In this document: one piece after another, positions 55,454 to 64,000 of the stretch
How positions within the stretch are numbered: position 1 is the first letter of the stretch
Layout: each line of letters opens with the position of its first letter
NCBI GenBank assembly: GCA_965207345.1
Contig: OZ242280.1
Location: forward strand, 372,001-436,000
Source of the DNA: G965207345 sp965207345
GTDB lineage: Bacteria > Pseudomonadota > Gammaproteobacteria > PS1 > Pseudothioglobaceae
DNA length: 64,000 nucleotides
Direction: 5' to 3'
Position numbers and translations under genes: made by a program
The notes under the pieces: model-generated
Database searches by the model: none
Seen by the model: the letters and a program-made list of their open reading frames with translations, nothing else
What the model was told of the DNA's origin: nothing

Positions 55454-57601
55454 CTAACTTTTTGAACCAGTCTCTTGCATATCAAGATGTGGTTGTATTG
55501 CTTTTTTGACGGTCCTTACTAGACCATCGTAAGGTCCAAAACTTCTCATTCTTTCATTCCTATCTTGAAAATAATCTGCCCATTTAAGCATTTTGTTATA
55601 ATATATTTTTGCTTTATCAATTTGATTTCTTCGTAAATGATACCCTGTTAGAAAAGCATAACCTTTTACGTTTCTAGGATCTAATTTAATCAGACGATGC
55701 AAGGTTTTAACATAATTTTCTGCTGCTCTTTCGTGCCCTACCTCATCACCTATTTTTAATCTAACAGTTGCTAAACGACGATAACTGCTAGCAAGTGCTG
55801 TTAACACTAAACTATTAGTAGGGCTATAATGTAGGCTTTTTTCCAAATAATAAATGGCAGACGGTAATTTAGCAGAATCTTTTCTAAGTATATCGCCCAG
55901 CAACGCTAAACTCCTTGCCCTATAGGGCGCGTATTCTACAGATTCTAGTGCATAATCATAAGCGTGTGTTTTAAATAAAGATAAATGCTCTATCGATTTT
56001 TGATGGTAATGTCCACTTTGTGCCCAGCTATAACTTGCATAAATTAATAAAACACTTGACGGTATCAATAAAATCAAAAATAACTTGGTAAAAGTATTAG
56101 GGAGAATGAAGTAATTAGCTTCATTCCCAAAATTATTTTTATGCTTATCTTGGATTACAATGCCAGCAACAATAGCAATATAAACCAATGTCAGCACGCC
56201 AGGAAAAAATACTCTCAAAGGAAAACTGAACATGGCAGAAACTGAAAAACCAACCAGCGCCAACCCAATACCGAGCACAAGGTAACGTTTAGGATGTAGT
56301 GGATTTATCAATATGCTTAGCATAGCACGCACACTTAAAAAAAGTAGCCACAATAAAAAGGACAAACCAATCACGCCAACATTTGCTAATATCTCCAAAT
56401 AACTATTATGCAGACGTCTTAGGCGTATACGCTCATTAAAAATAACATCTTCAGCCCAATAATCATAATAATAAGGATAATTTGCTTCCCAATTACCACT
56501 GCCAACGCCAATAATGAAATGATCTCTAATCATCGGTAAAGTATTTACCCACGCTGGCAAGCGGCCGTTGTCATCTCCAGATACAATACTTGCTGCCTTT
56601 TCTAAAATTTTTTCATTCCACTGAAAACCTGTTGCTGTGAAATTAATACCAATTATAAAAACTAATACGCCAGAAAAAATAATCACGCGTTTTTTGCTTT
56701 TTGATTTGTCAATATGCTTGTCTTTTTGAGCAAATATCGCTTGGGGTTTTTTTGCTTTAAATTGAGTATTTTTTTTAGTCGCAATTAGAGTGCGCTTTTT
56801 TGCTTTAAGTGCCGATTTTTCATGTATTTTTTTAGATGGAATATCCACCATCTTTGCTGGCTGAATATTTTTATTTTTCCACTTATCAAATAGGATAAAA
56901 AACGTGAATATCATTATCTCTACTATTAATGCAAGCAACCCTGTGCGCGTATAGCTATTGAACAAGAACCATAACATAGGTGTTGTCATAGCGGTTAAAA
57001 ATATAATTTTTTCCAGCTTGCGCTCGCGCCAAAGTAAAATGATACTAATGGGAAGAATCATCACCAAAAAATGGCTAGACATATTTTTATTACCAAAAGT
57101 AGAGCCAGGCACAACTGCTTGCCTGACAAACTTTTGTATCGTTTGACTATCTGGAAAATAAATTTGTAGCAGTCCTATGGTTGAAACCAAAAAACCAACA
57201 ATAATAAATAATATGAGCATTTTTTCGGCTAAATCTTCTTTGTGATAAACTGCATCAAAAGTTAGAAAAAATGCAAGTGCCATCACCGAATATTGCACAG
57301 TCGCAAAAATACCGTCTTCAAAATTAACCGCCCAAAAAAGAGAAATAGCATTCCATATTAGAAAAGCGATAATCGGTAAATAAAATATTGTTTTGACAAA
57401 GCGAGTTGCTTCTCCTATGCCTCCAGAAATAACCCAAAGCAATAATAAAATACCGCTAGCACTTACTGCTACTACAACTTTAAAGCTTTCTGGTTCTATT
57501 GCAAGTGAATAACTCTCTAAACCCGGCGCTAGCAGAGGCAAAATTATAAGCGCGATAATAAAAATGTAATAAAATTGATTACGAGTCAACAATTTTGTCA
57601 T
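55454..57601 (-). CDS. O-antigen ligase/polymerase-like membrane protein with TPR tail
   Basis: A 715-residue protein with 10-12 membrane helices in the Wzy_C/WaaL style. GSTFGNKNMSSHFL near 165 and the periplasmic loop IGVGSGNWEANYPYYY near 365 to LHNSYLEILANVGVIG near 400 are typical. A very lysine-rich cytosol-facing segment (about 240-312) interrupts the helices. The C-terminal 170 residues form TPR-like helices (SAIYYLEKSLHYSPTNSLVL, KTLHRLIKLDPRNVKGYAF). It probably ligates or polymerises a surface polysaccharide or glycosylates protein. It converges on the ferredoxin gene. Confidence 0.83.
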   Translation of the reverse strand: MTKLLTRNQFYYIFIIALIILPLLAPGLESYSLAIEPESFKVVVAVSASGILLLLWVISGGIGEATRFVKTIFYLPIIAFLIWNAISLFWAVNFEDGIFATVQYSVMALAFFLTFDAVYHKEDLAEKMLILFIIVGFLVSTIGLLQIYFPDSQTIQKFVRQAVVPGSTFGNKNMSSHFLVMILPISIILLWRERKLEKIIFLTAMTTPMLWFLFNSYTRTGLLALIVEIMIFTFFILFDKWKNKNIQPAKMVDIPSKKIHEKSALKAKKRTLIATKKNTQFKAKKPQAIFAQKDKHIDKSKSKKRVIIFSGVLVFIIGINFTATGFQWNEKILEKAASIVSGDDNGRLPAWVNTLPMIRDHFIIGVGSGNWEANYPYYYDYWAEDVIFNERIRLRRLHNSYLEILANVGVIGLSFLLWLLFLSVRAMLSILINPLHPKRYLVLGIGLALVGFSVSAMFSFPLRVFFPGVLTLVYIAIVAGIVIQDKHKNNFGNEANYFILPNTFTKLFLILLIPSSVLLIYASYSWAQSGHYHQKSIEHLSLFKTHAYDYALESVEYAPYRARSLALLGDILRKDSAKLPSAIYYLEKSLHYSPTNSLVLTALASSYRRLATVRLKIGDEVGHERAAENYVKTLHRLIKLDPRNVKGYAFLTGYHLRRNQIDKAKIYYNKMLKWADYFQDRNERMRSFGPYDGLVRTVKKAIQPHLDMQETGSKS

Positions 57602-57672
57602 AAAAAGTGCTGTGCAGAAAAAAGTTGCACCATTATATCATACTCGCCGATATGAAAAATATAGTGTATATA

Positions 57673-57750
57673 TCCACCTTTATGACACTTTTCTCTATAT
57701 TTATCTTCATTCATTTTAATATACTTAAAGGTGCTATTTACCCTAATGCA
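57673..57750 (+). repeat. Dispersed repeat, module L copy 3 (5' part only)
   Basis: From CACTTTTCTC to CCCTAATGCA it matches 12250-12320 almost perfectly, then diverges just inside the TAATGC/GCATTA stem. It overlaps an 88-codon frame (57607-57873) whose middle residues come from the repeat; that frame is not shared by the other copies and is not called. Confidence 0.82.
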
Positions 57751-57767
57751 TTTTGGGTGTGCCTGTT

Positions 57768-57845
57768 AATGACACAAGCAAAGACTAAGCGAGTATATAA
57801 ATCCACAAAGGATATAGAGATAGCACTTGTGTCATTTATTCGCTT
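57768..57845 (+). other. Interleaved inverted repeats between modules L and R
   Basis: AATGACACAAG (57768-57778) is the exact reverse complement of CTTGTGTCATT (57826-57836). AAGCGA (57787-57792) is the reverse complement of TCGCTT (57840-57845). Because the second left arm lies inside and its right arm outside the first pair, the two could form a pseudoknot. The rest of the spacer to 57970 shows no gene. Confidence 0.55.
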
Positions 57846-57970
57846 CAAAATAGTATCTAGCACTACACAATGACAGGATGGTTTTCTTTAAAGTCTTTAA
57901 GTCTTCTAAAGGCTTTCACTCCCCCCTCTCTTCACTGCTGTGTCTTTAGCTGTTTATCTTAAACAGGATA

Positions 57971-58104
57971 CTGATAACTTAAATCAGTTATTTTATAAAA
58001 GCCTTTATAAGCAATATATTGATTTTGCGAGGTAACTCTTTTTTCTTAAGACAAAAGACAAAACACCTTAATAATCATACCTTTTGTCTGCTTAAGAAAA
58101 AATC
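57971..58104 (+). repeat. Dispersed repeat, module R copy 3 (hairpin repeat)
   Basis: Aligns with 12746-12878 over its length, including an identical TTTTGCGAGGTAACT. The hairpin is strongest here: TTTTTTCTTAAG (58039-58050) with CTTAAGAAAAAA (58091-58102), then ACAAAAG with CTTTTGT, a 3-base bulge and a 23-base loop. Between copies 1 and 3 several arm bases change while pairing is kept in part, hinting at selection on structure. It ends 60 bp from the 3' end of the DUF255 gene. Confidence 0.84.
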
Positions 58105-58164
58105 AAAGTTTACGTTAAAAAGATAATTTCCTGAGTATTTTTATTTTTATGCAAATTTCTTGCT

Positions 58165-60552
58165 TTATTTGAATGTCAACACACTCGGTGCTAAGCAAAT
58201 GCTTGTATTACAAGCCTGCAGAGTTAAACTTAAATGAATAGGGCTATAACGCATTTTATCTTTTAGTAACAATTGAAACCGTAACAGTACCTCATTTTTA
58301 TAAACCGCTATCTCTTCATCTTTTAGGGCAATTTTTTCATATTCTGCCTCAGGATAATGCACTGCGCGTAATTCCCAATTGGAATTTAGATTTTTAATTT
58401 TTGTAGCAACTAAATCTGCTTGCTTAGGTTTGCTACTATTAACATGCCATCCTGTTGGCATAGACAAGGTAAGTGTGTAATAAAGCGGCTGATTATCGCG
58501 ACTTATTTTATTTTGAGTTGTATCTTCTTTTATATTATTACTGACGATATTTTTGCGTATATTGTTTTTATACGTAGCAGTTCCACTTGCAGTATCTTGA
58601 CTGAGTGCTACACGAATTTTACCACCATACGCCCATCTAACATGATCAAGCTCGCCGTGAACAAAATCATTTATGCCAATCATCATTGTAGTGTAATAAT
58701 GCGGTTCTTTTTCTATTTTGTGCGCAAAATAACTGAGTAGTTTCTGTGCATGATCTTGATATAACTCATCACCACTACGATGATAAAGACGTATAAGTGC
58801 ATGGAACATGAGCGCATTTGAACTCGCCAGGGCGCCATCTTCTGCATGCTTAAGTTTTAGGTATAAATGCTCTGCTTGATGCAGAAAAAAACCATAATTC
58901 TCACTATCCCAAAACTTATGGATAGCTTCAGACATTAATTGTGCTGCTTCTTTCAAATACAACGGTTTATTTGTATAATCAAAAACACTCAAATTAAAAT
59001 CAATTAGCTGTGCATAATCTTCAAGCAAAGCATCTGTGCTATATTCAAAACCAAGTAACACGCGTTTTAACTGACCATCATCTTGGCGAAATTTTTTCAA
59101 AAATTCAAACGTTTCTAAAGCAGTATTAATATAATTTTCTGATTTTAAAATAATACCTGCTTGCAAAAAACTTTTTGCCATCATCGCGTTCCAAGATAAT
59201 AAAATCTTATCATCAAGTAGTGGTTTTTCCCGTTGTTCGCGCACAGCATAAAGTTTTTCTTTAATGTTGTCAGCAACAGAAAAATATTTGGGATTTAGGT
59301 TTATATCTCTATAACGAATAATATGTTTGTCTTCAAATAAAGTATTTTGGCTAAAATCAAAAAGGTTTTGCGCTAATAAAAAAGTATCTGCGTTAAGTAT
59401 AGTTTTAATTTCATCTAAACCCCAAATAAAAAAAATGCCTTCTCCACCTGCACTATCAGCATCAGTTGCTGAATAAAAACCGCCATTTGTAGCACGCATT
59501 TCACGCAAAACATAATCCAGTATTTCGGTTGTGATACGTTTATAAAAAGGTATTTGCGTCAACGCATAAGCCTTAGCGTAAACTGTAGCAAGTTGTGCTT
59601 GATTGTAAAGCATTTTTTCAAAATGTGGCACAAGCCAGTCATTATCAGTTGCATAACGGTGAAAACCACCACCCACTACATCATATAAACCGCCTTGTGC
59701 CATCGCTTTTAAACTCAGTTTAACCGCATTTTCTTTATCTATAGTAGGATTGCGTTTTTGTGCATCTAGTAAAAAAAGTAACATCGTCTCGTGTGGAAAT
59801 TTTGGTGCCTGTCCAAACCCACCTTGTAAATTATCAAAACGCGCTAAGATGCCCGCGCTCGTTTTTTGCATAATATCATCACTTAATACTTTTGTTTCGT
59901 GCTTAATACGCTGGTTTTTCTCAATAATATTTTGTATTTGTTCAGATTGCTGATAAACCTTATTACGCGCAGTCTGCCAAATTTTTTCTGTTTCAGCGAG
60001 TAAGGATAAAAAATGTGCTTTAGGAAAATAAGTGCCGCCAAAAAACATTTTAGCATCTGGCGTTAAAAAAACATTGAGAGGCCAACCGCCTTGTCCTGCC
60101 ACTAATTGCGTTGTTGTCATAAATACATCATCAATATCGGGCCGCACTTCCCGATCTACCTTAATACTAATAAAATGCTTATTTAATAATTTAGCAACTT
60201 CTAAATCATCAAAACTCTCTTTCTCCATTACGTGACACCAATGACAAGTCGCATAACCAATTGAGAGAAAAATTAATTTATTTTCTCGTTTTGCTTTATT
60301 TAAGGTATCAGCATCCCAGGTATGCCAGTTGACTGGATTATGCGCATGCTGCAATAAATAGGGCGAACTTTCTAAAATTAAATGATTGATAAATTTTGGT
60401 GTACCATCAACATTAAGATGTTGAGTATGCACCTTATAATCACTGCTTTTAGCTAAATAAGCCTCGTAAAATTTGTTGTGTATATCTTCCATAGCAAAAA
60501 TGACTGAGTAATAGACAACATATAATAAAACGAATTTCAAGAAAAAATTCAC
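58165..60552 (-). CDS. Exported DUF255 (YyaL/Spata20-like) protein fused to a DsbD-alpha-like domain
   Basis: The N-terminal DUF255 thioredoxin-like domain is unmistakable ([45 protein letters not shown]), with Cys103 and Cys106 in CHWC. A six-hairpin glycosidase-like middle follows ([54 protein letters not shown]). The last 110 residues are unusual: [17 protein letters not shown] and [19 protein letters not shown], with Cys781 and Cys786, copy the DsbD alpha-domain pattern. The frame opens with TTG at 60609; the GTG at 60552 gives a clean signal peptide ending VIFA, so I place the protein in the periplasm. Function unknown; a DsbD-linked thiol role is inferred. Confidence 0.82.
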   Translation of the reverse strand: MNFFLKFVLLYVVYYSVIFAMEDIHNKFYEAYLAKSSDYKVHTQHLNVDGTPKFINHLILESSPYLLQHAHNPVNWHTWDADTLNKAKRENKLIFLSIGYATCHWCHVMEKESFDDLEVAKLLNKHFISIKVDREVRPDIDDVFMTTTQLVAGQGGWPLNVFLTPDAKMFFGGTYFPKAHFLSLLAETEKIWQTARNKVYQQSEQIQNIIEKNQRIKHETKVLSDDIMQKTSAGILARFDNLQGGFGQAPKFPHETMLLFLLDAQKRNPTIDKENAVKLSLKAMAQGGLYDVVGGGFHRYATDNDWLVPHFEKMLYNQAQLATVYAKAYALTQIPFYKRITTEILDYVLREMRATNGGFYSATDADSAGGEGIFFIWGLDEIKTILNADTFLLAQNLFDFSQNTLFEDKHIIRYRDINLNPKYFSVADNIKEKLYAVREQREKPLLDDKILLSWNAMMAKSFLQAGIILKSENYINTALETFEFLKKFRQDDGQLKRVLLGFEYSTDALLEDYAQLIDFNLSVFDYTNKPLYLKEAAQLMSEAIHKFWDSENYGFFLHQAEHLYLKLKHAEDGALASSNALMFHALIRLYHRSGDELYQDHAQKLLSYFAHKIEKEPHYYTTMMIGINDFVHGELDHVRWAYGGKIRVALSQDTASGTATYKNNIRKNIVSNNIKEDTTQNKISRDNQPLYYTLTLSMPTGWHVNSSKPKQADLVATKIKNLNSNWELRAVHYPEAEYEKIALKDEEIAVYKNEVLLRFQLLLKDKMRYSPIHLSLTLQACNTSICLAPSVLTFK

Positions 60553-60632
60553 AATATGTTCTGCACAAAATAGATTTAATTTTAGTAATTTTAAAATGCA
60601 ATTAAACAAAAAATAGTATTAATAACGCTAAT

Positions 60633-61517
60633 TTATTTTGATGCACGATTTTTTTGTACATCATCTAACCAACCTGCAACAACACTAACCAAAGTAGCTG
60701 TTGTCTTTGGTGACCTATAATCATGGTCAGCATCTTTAATAATCACCTGTTTATTTTTAGGATTTCCCAACAAAATAAATGCTTCATTTCTTACTTTGGC
60801 AAAACGCTGAACAGCTGGATAATCATACTCGGCTATCACATCTAAGATAGGAGTATTTAGTTGCATCAATGTGAATATAATCGGACTCAATGCACGCTGA
60901 CCAAAATCTGTTGCACCCATACCAATGCCAACAAAACCACTTAAATCCTGTGCACCGTATTTATCCAAAAAATATTGCGCCATATGTGCACCGCAAGCAT
61001 GCGCGACTAAAATGATACGACTAATACCTTTTTGTTTATAAAAATCAATTGCAGCTTGAATACGCAACATAGCATGAGGAAATATAGAAACATAATCGTA
61101 GTATTTTGCTTTTTTATCCAGCACAGGCATTTGCACTGATAATGTATCCCAGCCTGCTTGTGCTAAGCTCACTCTGAGTGGTTTAACTACATCCTCCCAA
61201 TTCGGGTGAAAACCACGGCTGTGTAAAATAATAATGCCACCTTTTATTTTATCAGATTCACCCTCAGTATAAATAGCAAAAATTTTGTCCTGAGAAACCT
61301 CCAACCACTCAACTTCACCTTCAATAACGCTATCAGCAACTTGACTAATAATGCGCTCCTCACGTTCATAATCAGGTTGATAATCTTTAATCAGCTTGGC
61401 TAAACTGGGATAACTAGCGATCTTTTGATGAAAAGTTGGAGTAAGAAAATCTAAAAAAAATGCACTACTATGCAGACTAAAAGCAAATAATAAAATACAT
61501 ATTGTAATCTTTTTCAT
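60633..61517 (-). CDS. DUF3530 family alpha/beta-hydrolase-like exported protein
   Basis: A 294-residue protein with a signal peptide (1-19). GGIIILHSRGFHPNWEDVVKPLR near 97-119 and GWDTLSVQMPVL are the family hallmarks. At the nucleophile elbow, where hydrolases have GxSxG, it reads LVAHACGAHMAQ, so a serine nucleophile is absent. DADHDYRSP near the end would carry the histidine. It may be a non-catalytic hydrolase fold; no substrate is known. It is 80 bp upstream of the DUF255 gene on the same strand. Confidence 0.8.
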   Translation of the reverse strand: MKKITICILLFAFSLHSSAFFLDFLTPTFHQKIASYPSLAKLIKDYQPDYEREERIISQVADSVIEGEVEWLEVSQDKIFAIYTEGESDKIKGGIIILHSRGFHPNWEDVVKPLRVSLAQAGWDTLSVQMPVLDKKAKYYDYVSIFPHAMLRIQAAIDFYKQKGISRIILVAHACGAHMAQYFLDKYGAQDLSGFVGIGMGATDFGQRALSPIIFTLMQLNTPILDVIAEYDYPAVQRFAKVRNEAFILLGNPKNKQVIIKDADHDYRSPKTTATLVSVVAGWLDDVQKNRASK

Positions 61518-61647
61518 TATTTGATAAATATTCCACCAGTATTAAATTATATTTTGTCCTTTACAAGTAAATAACCAGTCAAAAAAATAAAGGCGCAAAA
61601 AACGCGCCCTTAACTAAATTAAAAAAACGCTAAACACACTACATGAT

Positions 61648-62289
61648 TCATTTGCTAACCGTAGACAAACCAAGAATATGCCAATCTTGCATACCACCGC
61701 GATAGTATTTAATTTTATTCTCAGGATAACCAAGCTTTAGGAGTGCGCGAATAGAAGCAGGTGATTGACCACACCACATACCATTACAGAATAAATATAA
61801 AGTTTTTGCTTCGGTAAAATTCCAAATGCCATCTTGCTCTTTTACAGCAAATTTCTCAGTCAAAATATCCGCTACAGCAGTTGGATCTTTTGCAATCGCT
61901 TGATCATTTAAAGTATTAAATGGCACATTGATTGAATGCGGAATAGTGCCGCCTTTTGCCGCAGTTGTCCAGACAGGTGTGCGCCCATCAACAAGTAAAA
62001 TACTTCTATCGCCATTTGCAACCATTTTCGCTGCCGCAATCATTTCTATTTCACCAACTGTTTCTATTTGTGCAGGTACAAAAGGATTCATCGGCTGAAT
62101 ACAAAACGGTGGACAAGGGCGTGATGTTTTAGAAAATGCAGGATGGATGGTTGCATTATTATCTTGATTACGACTAATTCCCACAACTTCCATCATACCT
62201 TTTGCAATACCTACCGGTTTTGCGAAAACAGGCGTATTTAGTAAAATTGCCCCGCTCGCAACACCAACTAATAGCATTTTGAATTTCAT
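61648..62289 (-). CDS. Periplasmic rhodanese-like protein
   Basis: A signal peptide (MKFKMLLVGVASGAILLNTPVFA) precedes a cysteine motif RPCPPFCIQPM near residue 60 and a rhodanese domain. LLVDGRTPVWTTAAKGGTIP is the N-terminal rhodanese signature, and FCNGMWCGQSPASIRALL the active-site loop, with two cysteines instead of one. GGMQDWHILGL ends the domain. I chose the ATG at 62289, which has AAGGAGAG 8 bases upstream; the frame is open to 62316. In a sulfur oxidiser it may handle periplasmic sulfane sulfur, but the second cysteine also suggests a disulfide switch. Confidence 0.85.
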   Translation of the reverse strand: MKFKMLLVGVASGAILLNTPVFAKPVGIAKGMMEVVGISRNQDNNATIHPAFSKTSRPCPPFCIQPMNPFVPAQIETVGEIEMIAAAKMVANGDRSILLVDGRTPVWTTAAKGGTIPHSINVPFNTLNDQAIAKDPTAVADILTEKFAVKEQDGIWNFTEAKTLYLFCNGMWCGQSPASIRALLKLGYPENKIKYYRGGMQDWHILGLSTVSK

Positions 62290-62370
62290 TATGTCTCTCC
62301 TTATAACTGACATCATTTAAAAAAATATTTATCCAAAAGCAAAAATCTCTAAATAAATATTCACTAATTG

Positions 62371-62628
62371 TTAATCACAATCCGGTTCACCTTCATAATT
62401 GTGATTAACAAAATAATCTAGCACACATTGCTCTCTCTCATTGTCATCTTCTATGTCAGAGCACCATCTTATAGCGCCTTCACGAATCGCATTTTCCTGT
62501 GCCTGTGTTATTTCAGCATCTTTTTTTAAAATCGGCACACCATCTTTGTAATCAATCGCCGACATCGCACTAAGCGAAAACATAAACCCCATAATAAACA
62601 AAAAATACCGTGCCAATTTCTGCATCAC
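62371..62628 (-). CDS. Small exported hypothetical protein with conserved-looking cysteines
   Basis: An 85-residue protein with a signal peptide ending near SAMSA (residue 24). The mature part of about 60 residues is acidic and carries three cysteines (RWCSDIED, REQCVLDYF, PDCD). I do not recognise the family. It precedes the periplasmic rhodanese on the same strand with an 81 bp gap. About 200 bp upstream (62629-62826) holds no gene. Confidence 0.6.
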   Translation of the reverse strand: MMQKLARYFLFIMGFMFSLSAMSAIDYKDGVPILKKDAEITQAQENAIREGAIRWCSDIEDDNEREQCVLDYFVNHNYEGEPDCD

Positions 62629-62826
62629 AAATCTCTTAATTATTTTCTTTAGGTCTAAATACGCCCTTTCCTAACATCAAGCATAATGATACCCAATTTT
62701 TGTTGCAATTCAAGCGTACCATAAAATTAACACATAATGTTAATATAATAAACTGTAAACCATTTAATAACTACTTTCGTTCGGTATGAAATTTTTCCTA
62801 AAGCAGGAATAAATTTTAATTCAAAA

Positions 62827-63144
62827 CTAGCGCCACAACTTTTCTAATTTATAAAAACTTCTTGTTTCCTCAAGCATAATATGCACGATAACATCTTCTA
62901 AATCTAGCAAAATCCACTCACCTAGCTCTAAGCCTTCAATACCTAAATATCCCAACTTATTTTTTTTAACCGCCATTTTAAGGCGATTAGCAATACTTTT
63001 AGCCTGCACACAAGAATCTCCCGTTGCAATAACCATTGCTCTTACTTCGTAATTAAAATCACTAATCAAAAGAGGTGTGATATTACGCGCTTTAAAATCG
63101 GATAATAAACTCTCAATTTGAATAATTTTCGTGCGAAATGTCAT
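62827..63144 (-). CDS. rsfS: Ribosome silencing factor RsfS
   Basis: Binds uL14 and blocks subunit joining in starvation. The 105 residues carry MVIATGDSCVQAKSIANRL near 38-56 and the signature GEWILLDLEDVIVHIMLEETRSFYKLEKLW. It follows nadD with a 36 bp gap, the usual order in proteobacteria. Confidence 0.94.
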   Translation of the reverse strand: MTFRTKIIQIESLLSDFKARNITPLLISDFNYEVRAMVIATGDSCVQAKSIANRLKMAVKKNKLGYLGIEGLELGEWILLDLEDVIVHIMLEETRSFYKLEKLWR

Positions 63145-63180
63145 TAAATTTAACTAACTAATATGCCTAAAAATCAGTGG

Positions 63181-63789
63181 TTACAATGCCTGATGTATTT
63201 TAATATAATCAACAACTGCCCCAGGAACTAAATCATCAACTGATTTCCCATGCGTTATTTTATAACGAATGTCGTGACTAGAAATATTAATATCCTGTTC
63301 AATCAAATATAATAAACCTTGTTTTTGCGTTGTCAAGTGGGAAATACGATAAATGCGCTTAAATGACAAACTAGGGTTTGATCTTAAAATATAATTTGGG
63401 CGAGTAAATACAATAAAATGACAAAAATTACTCAAATATCTGCTCTCTTGCCAGCTACTAATATGATTAAAACTATCCATGCCAAGCAAAAAACAAATAT
63501 TTTCATCTGGATAGTCAAGACGAATAGAGCGTAAACTGTCTATGGTATAAGTGATACCGCCACGTTTAATTTCTCTATCATCAACAAATATTTTATCTAT
63601 ATGTTTACTAGCTACTTTAAGCATCTCTAAACGCGCCTCATCAGAAAATAGTAATAGCTTTTTATGTTGACTTATTTTATAAGGCATTAAAAATAATGTT
63701 GATAATGGTAGAACATCTAGCGCATTTTGAGCGCATTTTAAATGTCCAAAATGAACGGGATCAAAAGCACCACCAAAAAAGGCAATCAC
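63181..63789 (-). CDS. nadD: Nicotinate-nucleotide adenylyltransferase
   Basis: Makes nicotinate adenine dinucleotide in NAD synthesis. FFGGAFDPVHFGHL at 4-17 contains the nucleotidyltransferase HxGH motif, FLLGMDSFNHISSW near 100 is the substrate loop, and ISSHDIRYKITHGKSVDDLVP ends it with the ISxTxxR-like element. The start is GTG at 63789, overlapping the stop of the upstream gene in a GTGA arrangement. At 202 residues it is slightly shorter than E. coli NadD (213). Confidence 0.94.
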   Translation of the reverse strand: MIAFFGGAFDPVHFGHLKCAQNALDVLPLSTLFLMPYKISQHKKLLLFSDEARLEMLKVASKHIDKIFVDDREIKRGGITYTIDSLRSIRLDYPDENICFLLGMDSFNHISSWQESRYLSNFCHFIVFTRPNYILRSNPSLSFKRIYRISHLTTQKQGLLYLIEQDINISSHDIRYKITHGKSVDDLVPGAVVDYIKIHQAL

Positions 63790-64000
63790 AGTAGTGCTTT
63801 GATTTCACTTAGAGACATAGCCGACATCGGATATGTTCTAGTTTCATCGTGGATTTTTTCTCTATAACGTACAAAATCATCCATATTATCAATAAATAAA
63901 AATGGATTACTTTCTTTCTGCACTGCCATCGTCGTTGTAAGCACATCGCCATAATCATGACCGCAACGTAAATAAGTGCTATTTGGAATTTGTTTTTTTA
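63786..64000 (-). CDS. C-terminal fragment of an unrecognised protein, cut by the window edge
   Basis: At least 71 codons are open from the window edge to a TGA that overlaps the nadD start (GTGA), so the two are translationally coupled. The visible end has STYLRCGHDYGDVLTTTMAV, then FLFIDNMDDFVRYREKIHDE and a final short helix SLSEIKALL. I do not recognise it. holA often precedes nadD in gammaproteobacteria, but this sequence does not look like DNA polymerase III delta. Confidence 0.6.
   Translation of the reverse strand, partial: KKQIPNSTYLRCGHDYGDVLTTTMAVQKESNPFLFIDNMDDFVRYREKIHDETRTYPMSAMSLSEIKALL

Noticed and set aside
57607..57873. 88-codon plus-strand frame with hydrophobic middle
   Set aside because: The hydrophobic part is simply translated module L; copies 1 and 2 do not keep this frame, and no good RBS is present.

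Overview
This 64 kb window looks like chromosome from an AT-rich gammaproteobacterial sulfur oxidiser. Seen directly: adenylylsulfate reductase with its membrane anchor (aprA-aprB-aprM), a dissimilatory-type ATP sulfurylase, a pyrophosphate-type phosphofructokinase, two small c-type cytochrome genes, and gammaproteobacterial housekeeping blocks (tig-clpP-clpX, initiator tRNA-rimP-nusA-infB-rbfA, mltB-ruvX-pyrB). AprABM with PPi-PFK and low GC fits the SUP05/Thioglobaceae clade, which includes thiotrophic mussel and clam symbionts. That placement is inference; no rRNA is present to test it.

Layout. 0-11 kb: DAHP synthase, gyrA, then a minus-strand proteostasis block (tig, clpP, clpX, hflX, lon). 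11-17 kb: two cytochromes, an 860 bp noncoding stretch with repeats, a glycosyltransferase and a sulfotransferase, then adk and PPi-PFK. 17-23 kb: the sulfite-to-sulfate module (sat; aprM-aprB-aprA) followed by a cupin-like and an unknown small protein. 23-34 kb: doxX, purE, rnhB, rhodanese, a NarX/NarL-like two-component pair, a long DsbD with a doubled N-terminal domain, then mltB-ruvX-pyrB-UPF0149 and apbE. 34-44 kb: rarA, crcB, gshB, tRNA-fMet, and the rimP-nusA-infB-rbfA-tyrS block. 44-54 kb is the least orderly part: a secreted Sel1/Hcp-like repeat gene and a TPR membrane-protein gene, both broken by single-base indels, a frameshifted cyoE, plus intact ftsK and trxB. 54-64 kb: gltX, ferredoxin, an O-antigen-ligase-like protein, more repeats, an exported DUF255 protein fused to a DsbD-like domain, a DUF3530 protein, a periplasmic rhodanese, rsfS, nadD and one gene cut by the window edge.

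Main discovery: two noncoding repeat modules, called L (about 210 bp with internal hairpins) and R (about 70-130 bp hairpin), occur three times in the same order and relative orientation: 12237-12878 (+), 57673-58104 (+), and 53710-51134 (-). The first two pairs enclose only 220-300 bp without a gene. The third encloses a small signal-peptide ORF and the TPR membrane-protein gene. Modules L at 12237 and 53499 are nearly identical over 210 bp, and R at 12812 and 51150 share 52 identical bases. This looks like a cassette or mobile unit with conserved ends and variable or lost cargo.

Functionally, AprABM and Sat would oxidise sulfite to sulfate with ATP formation. DsbD, the DUF255-DsbD-alpha fusion, thioredoxin reductase and the rhodaneses handle thiol and sulfur chemistry on both sides of the inner membrane. 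The glycosyltransferase, sulfotransferase and O-antigen-ligase-like protein suggest a decorated surface polysaccharide. Reading-frame damage is concentrated in the two tandem-repeat genes and in cyoE; sequencing error and real decay cannot be told apart from one sequence.
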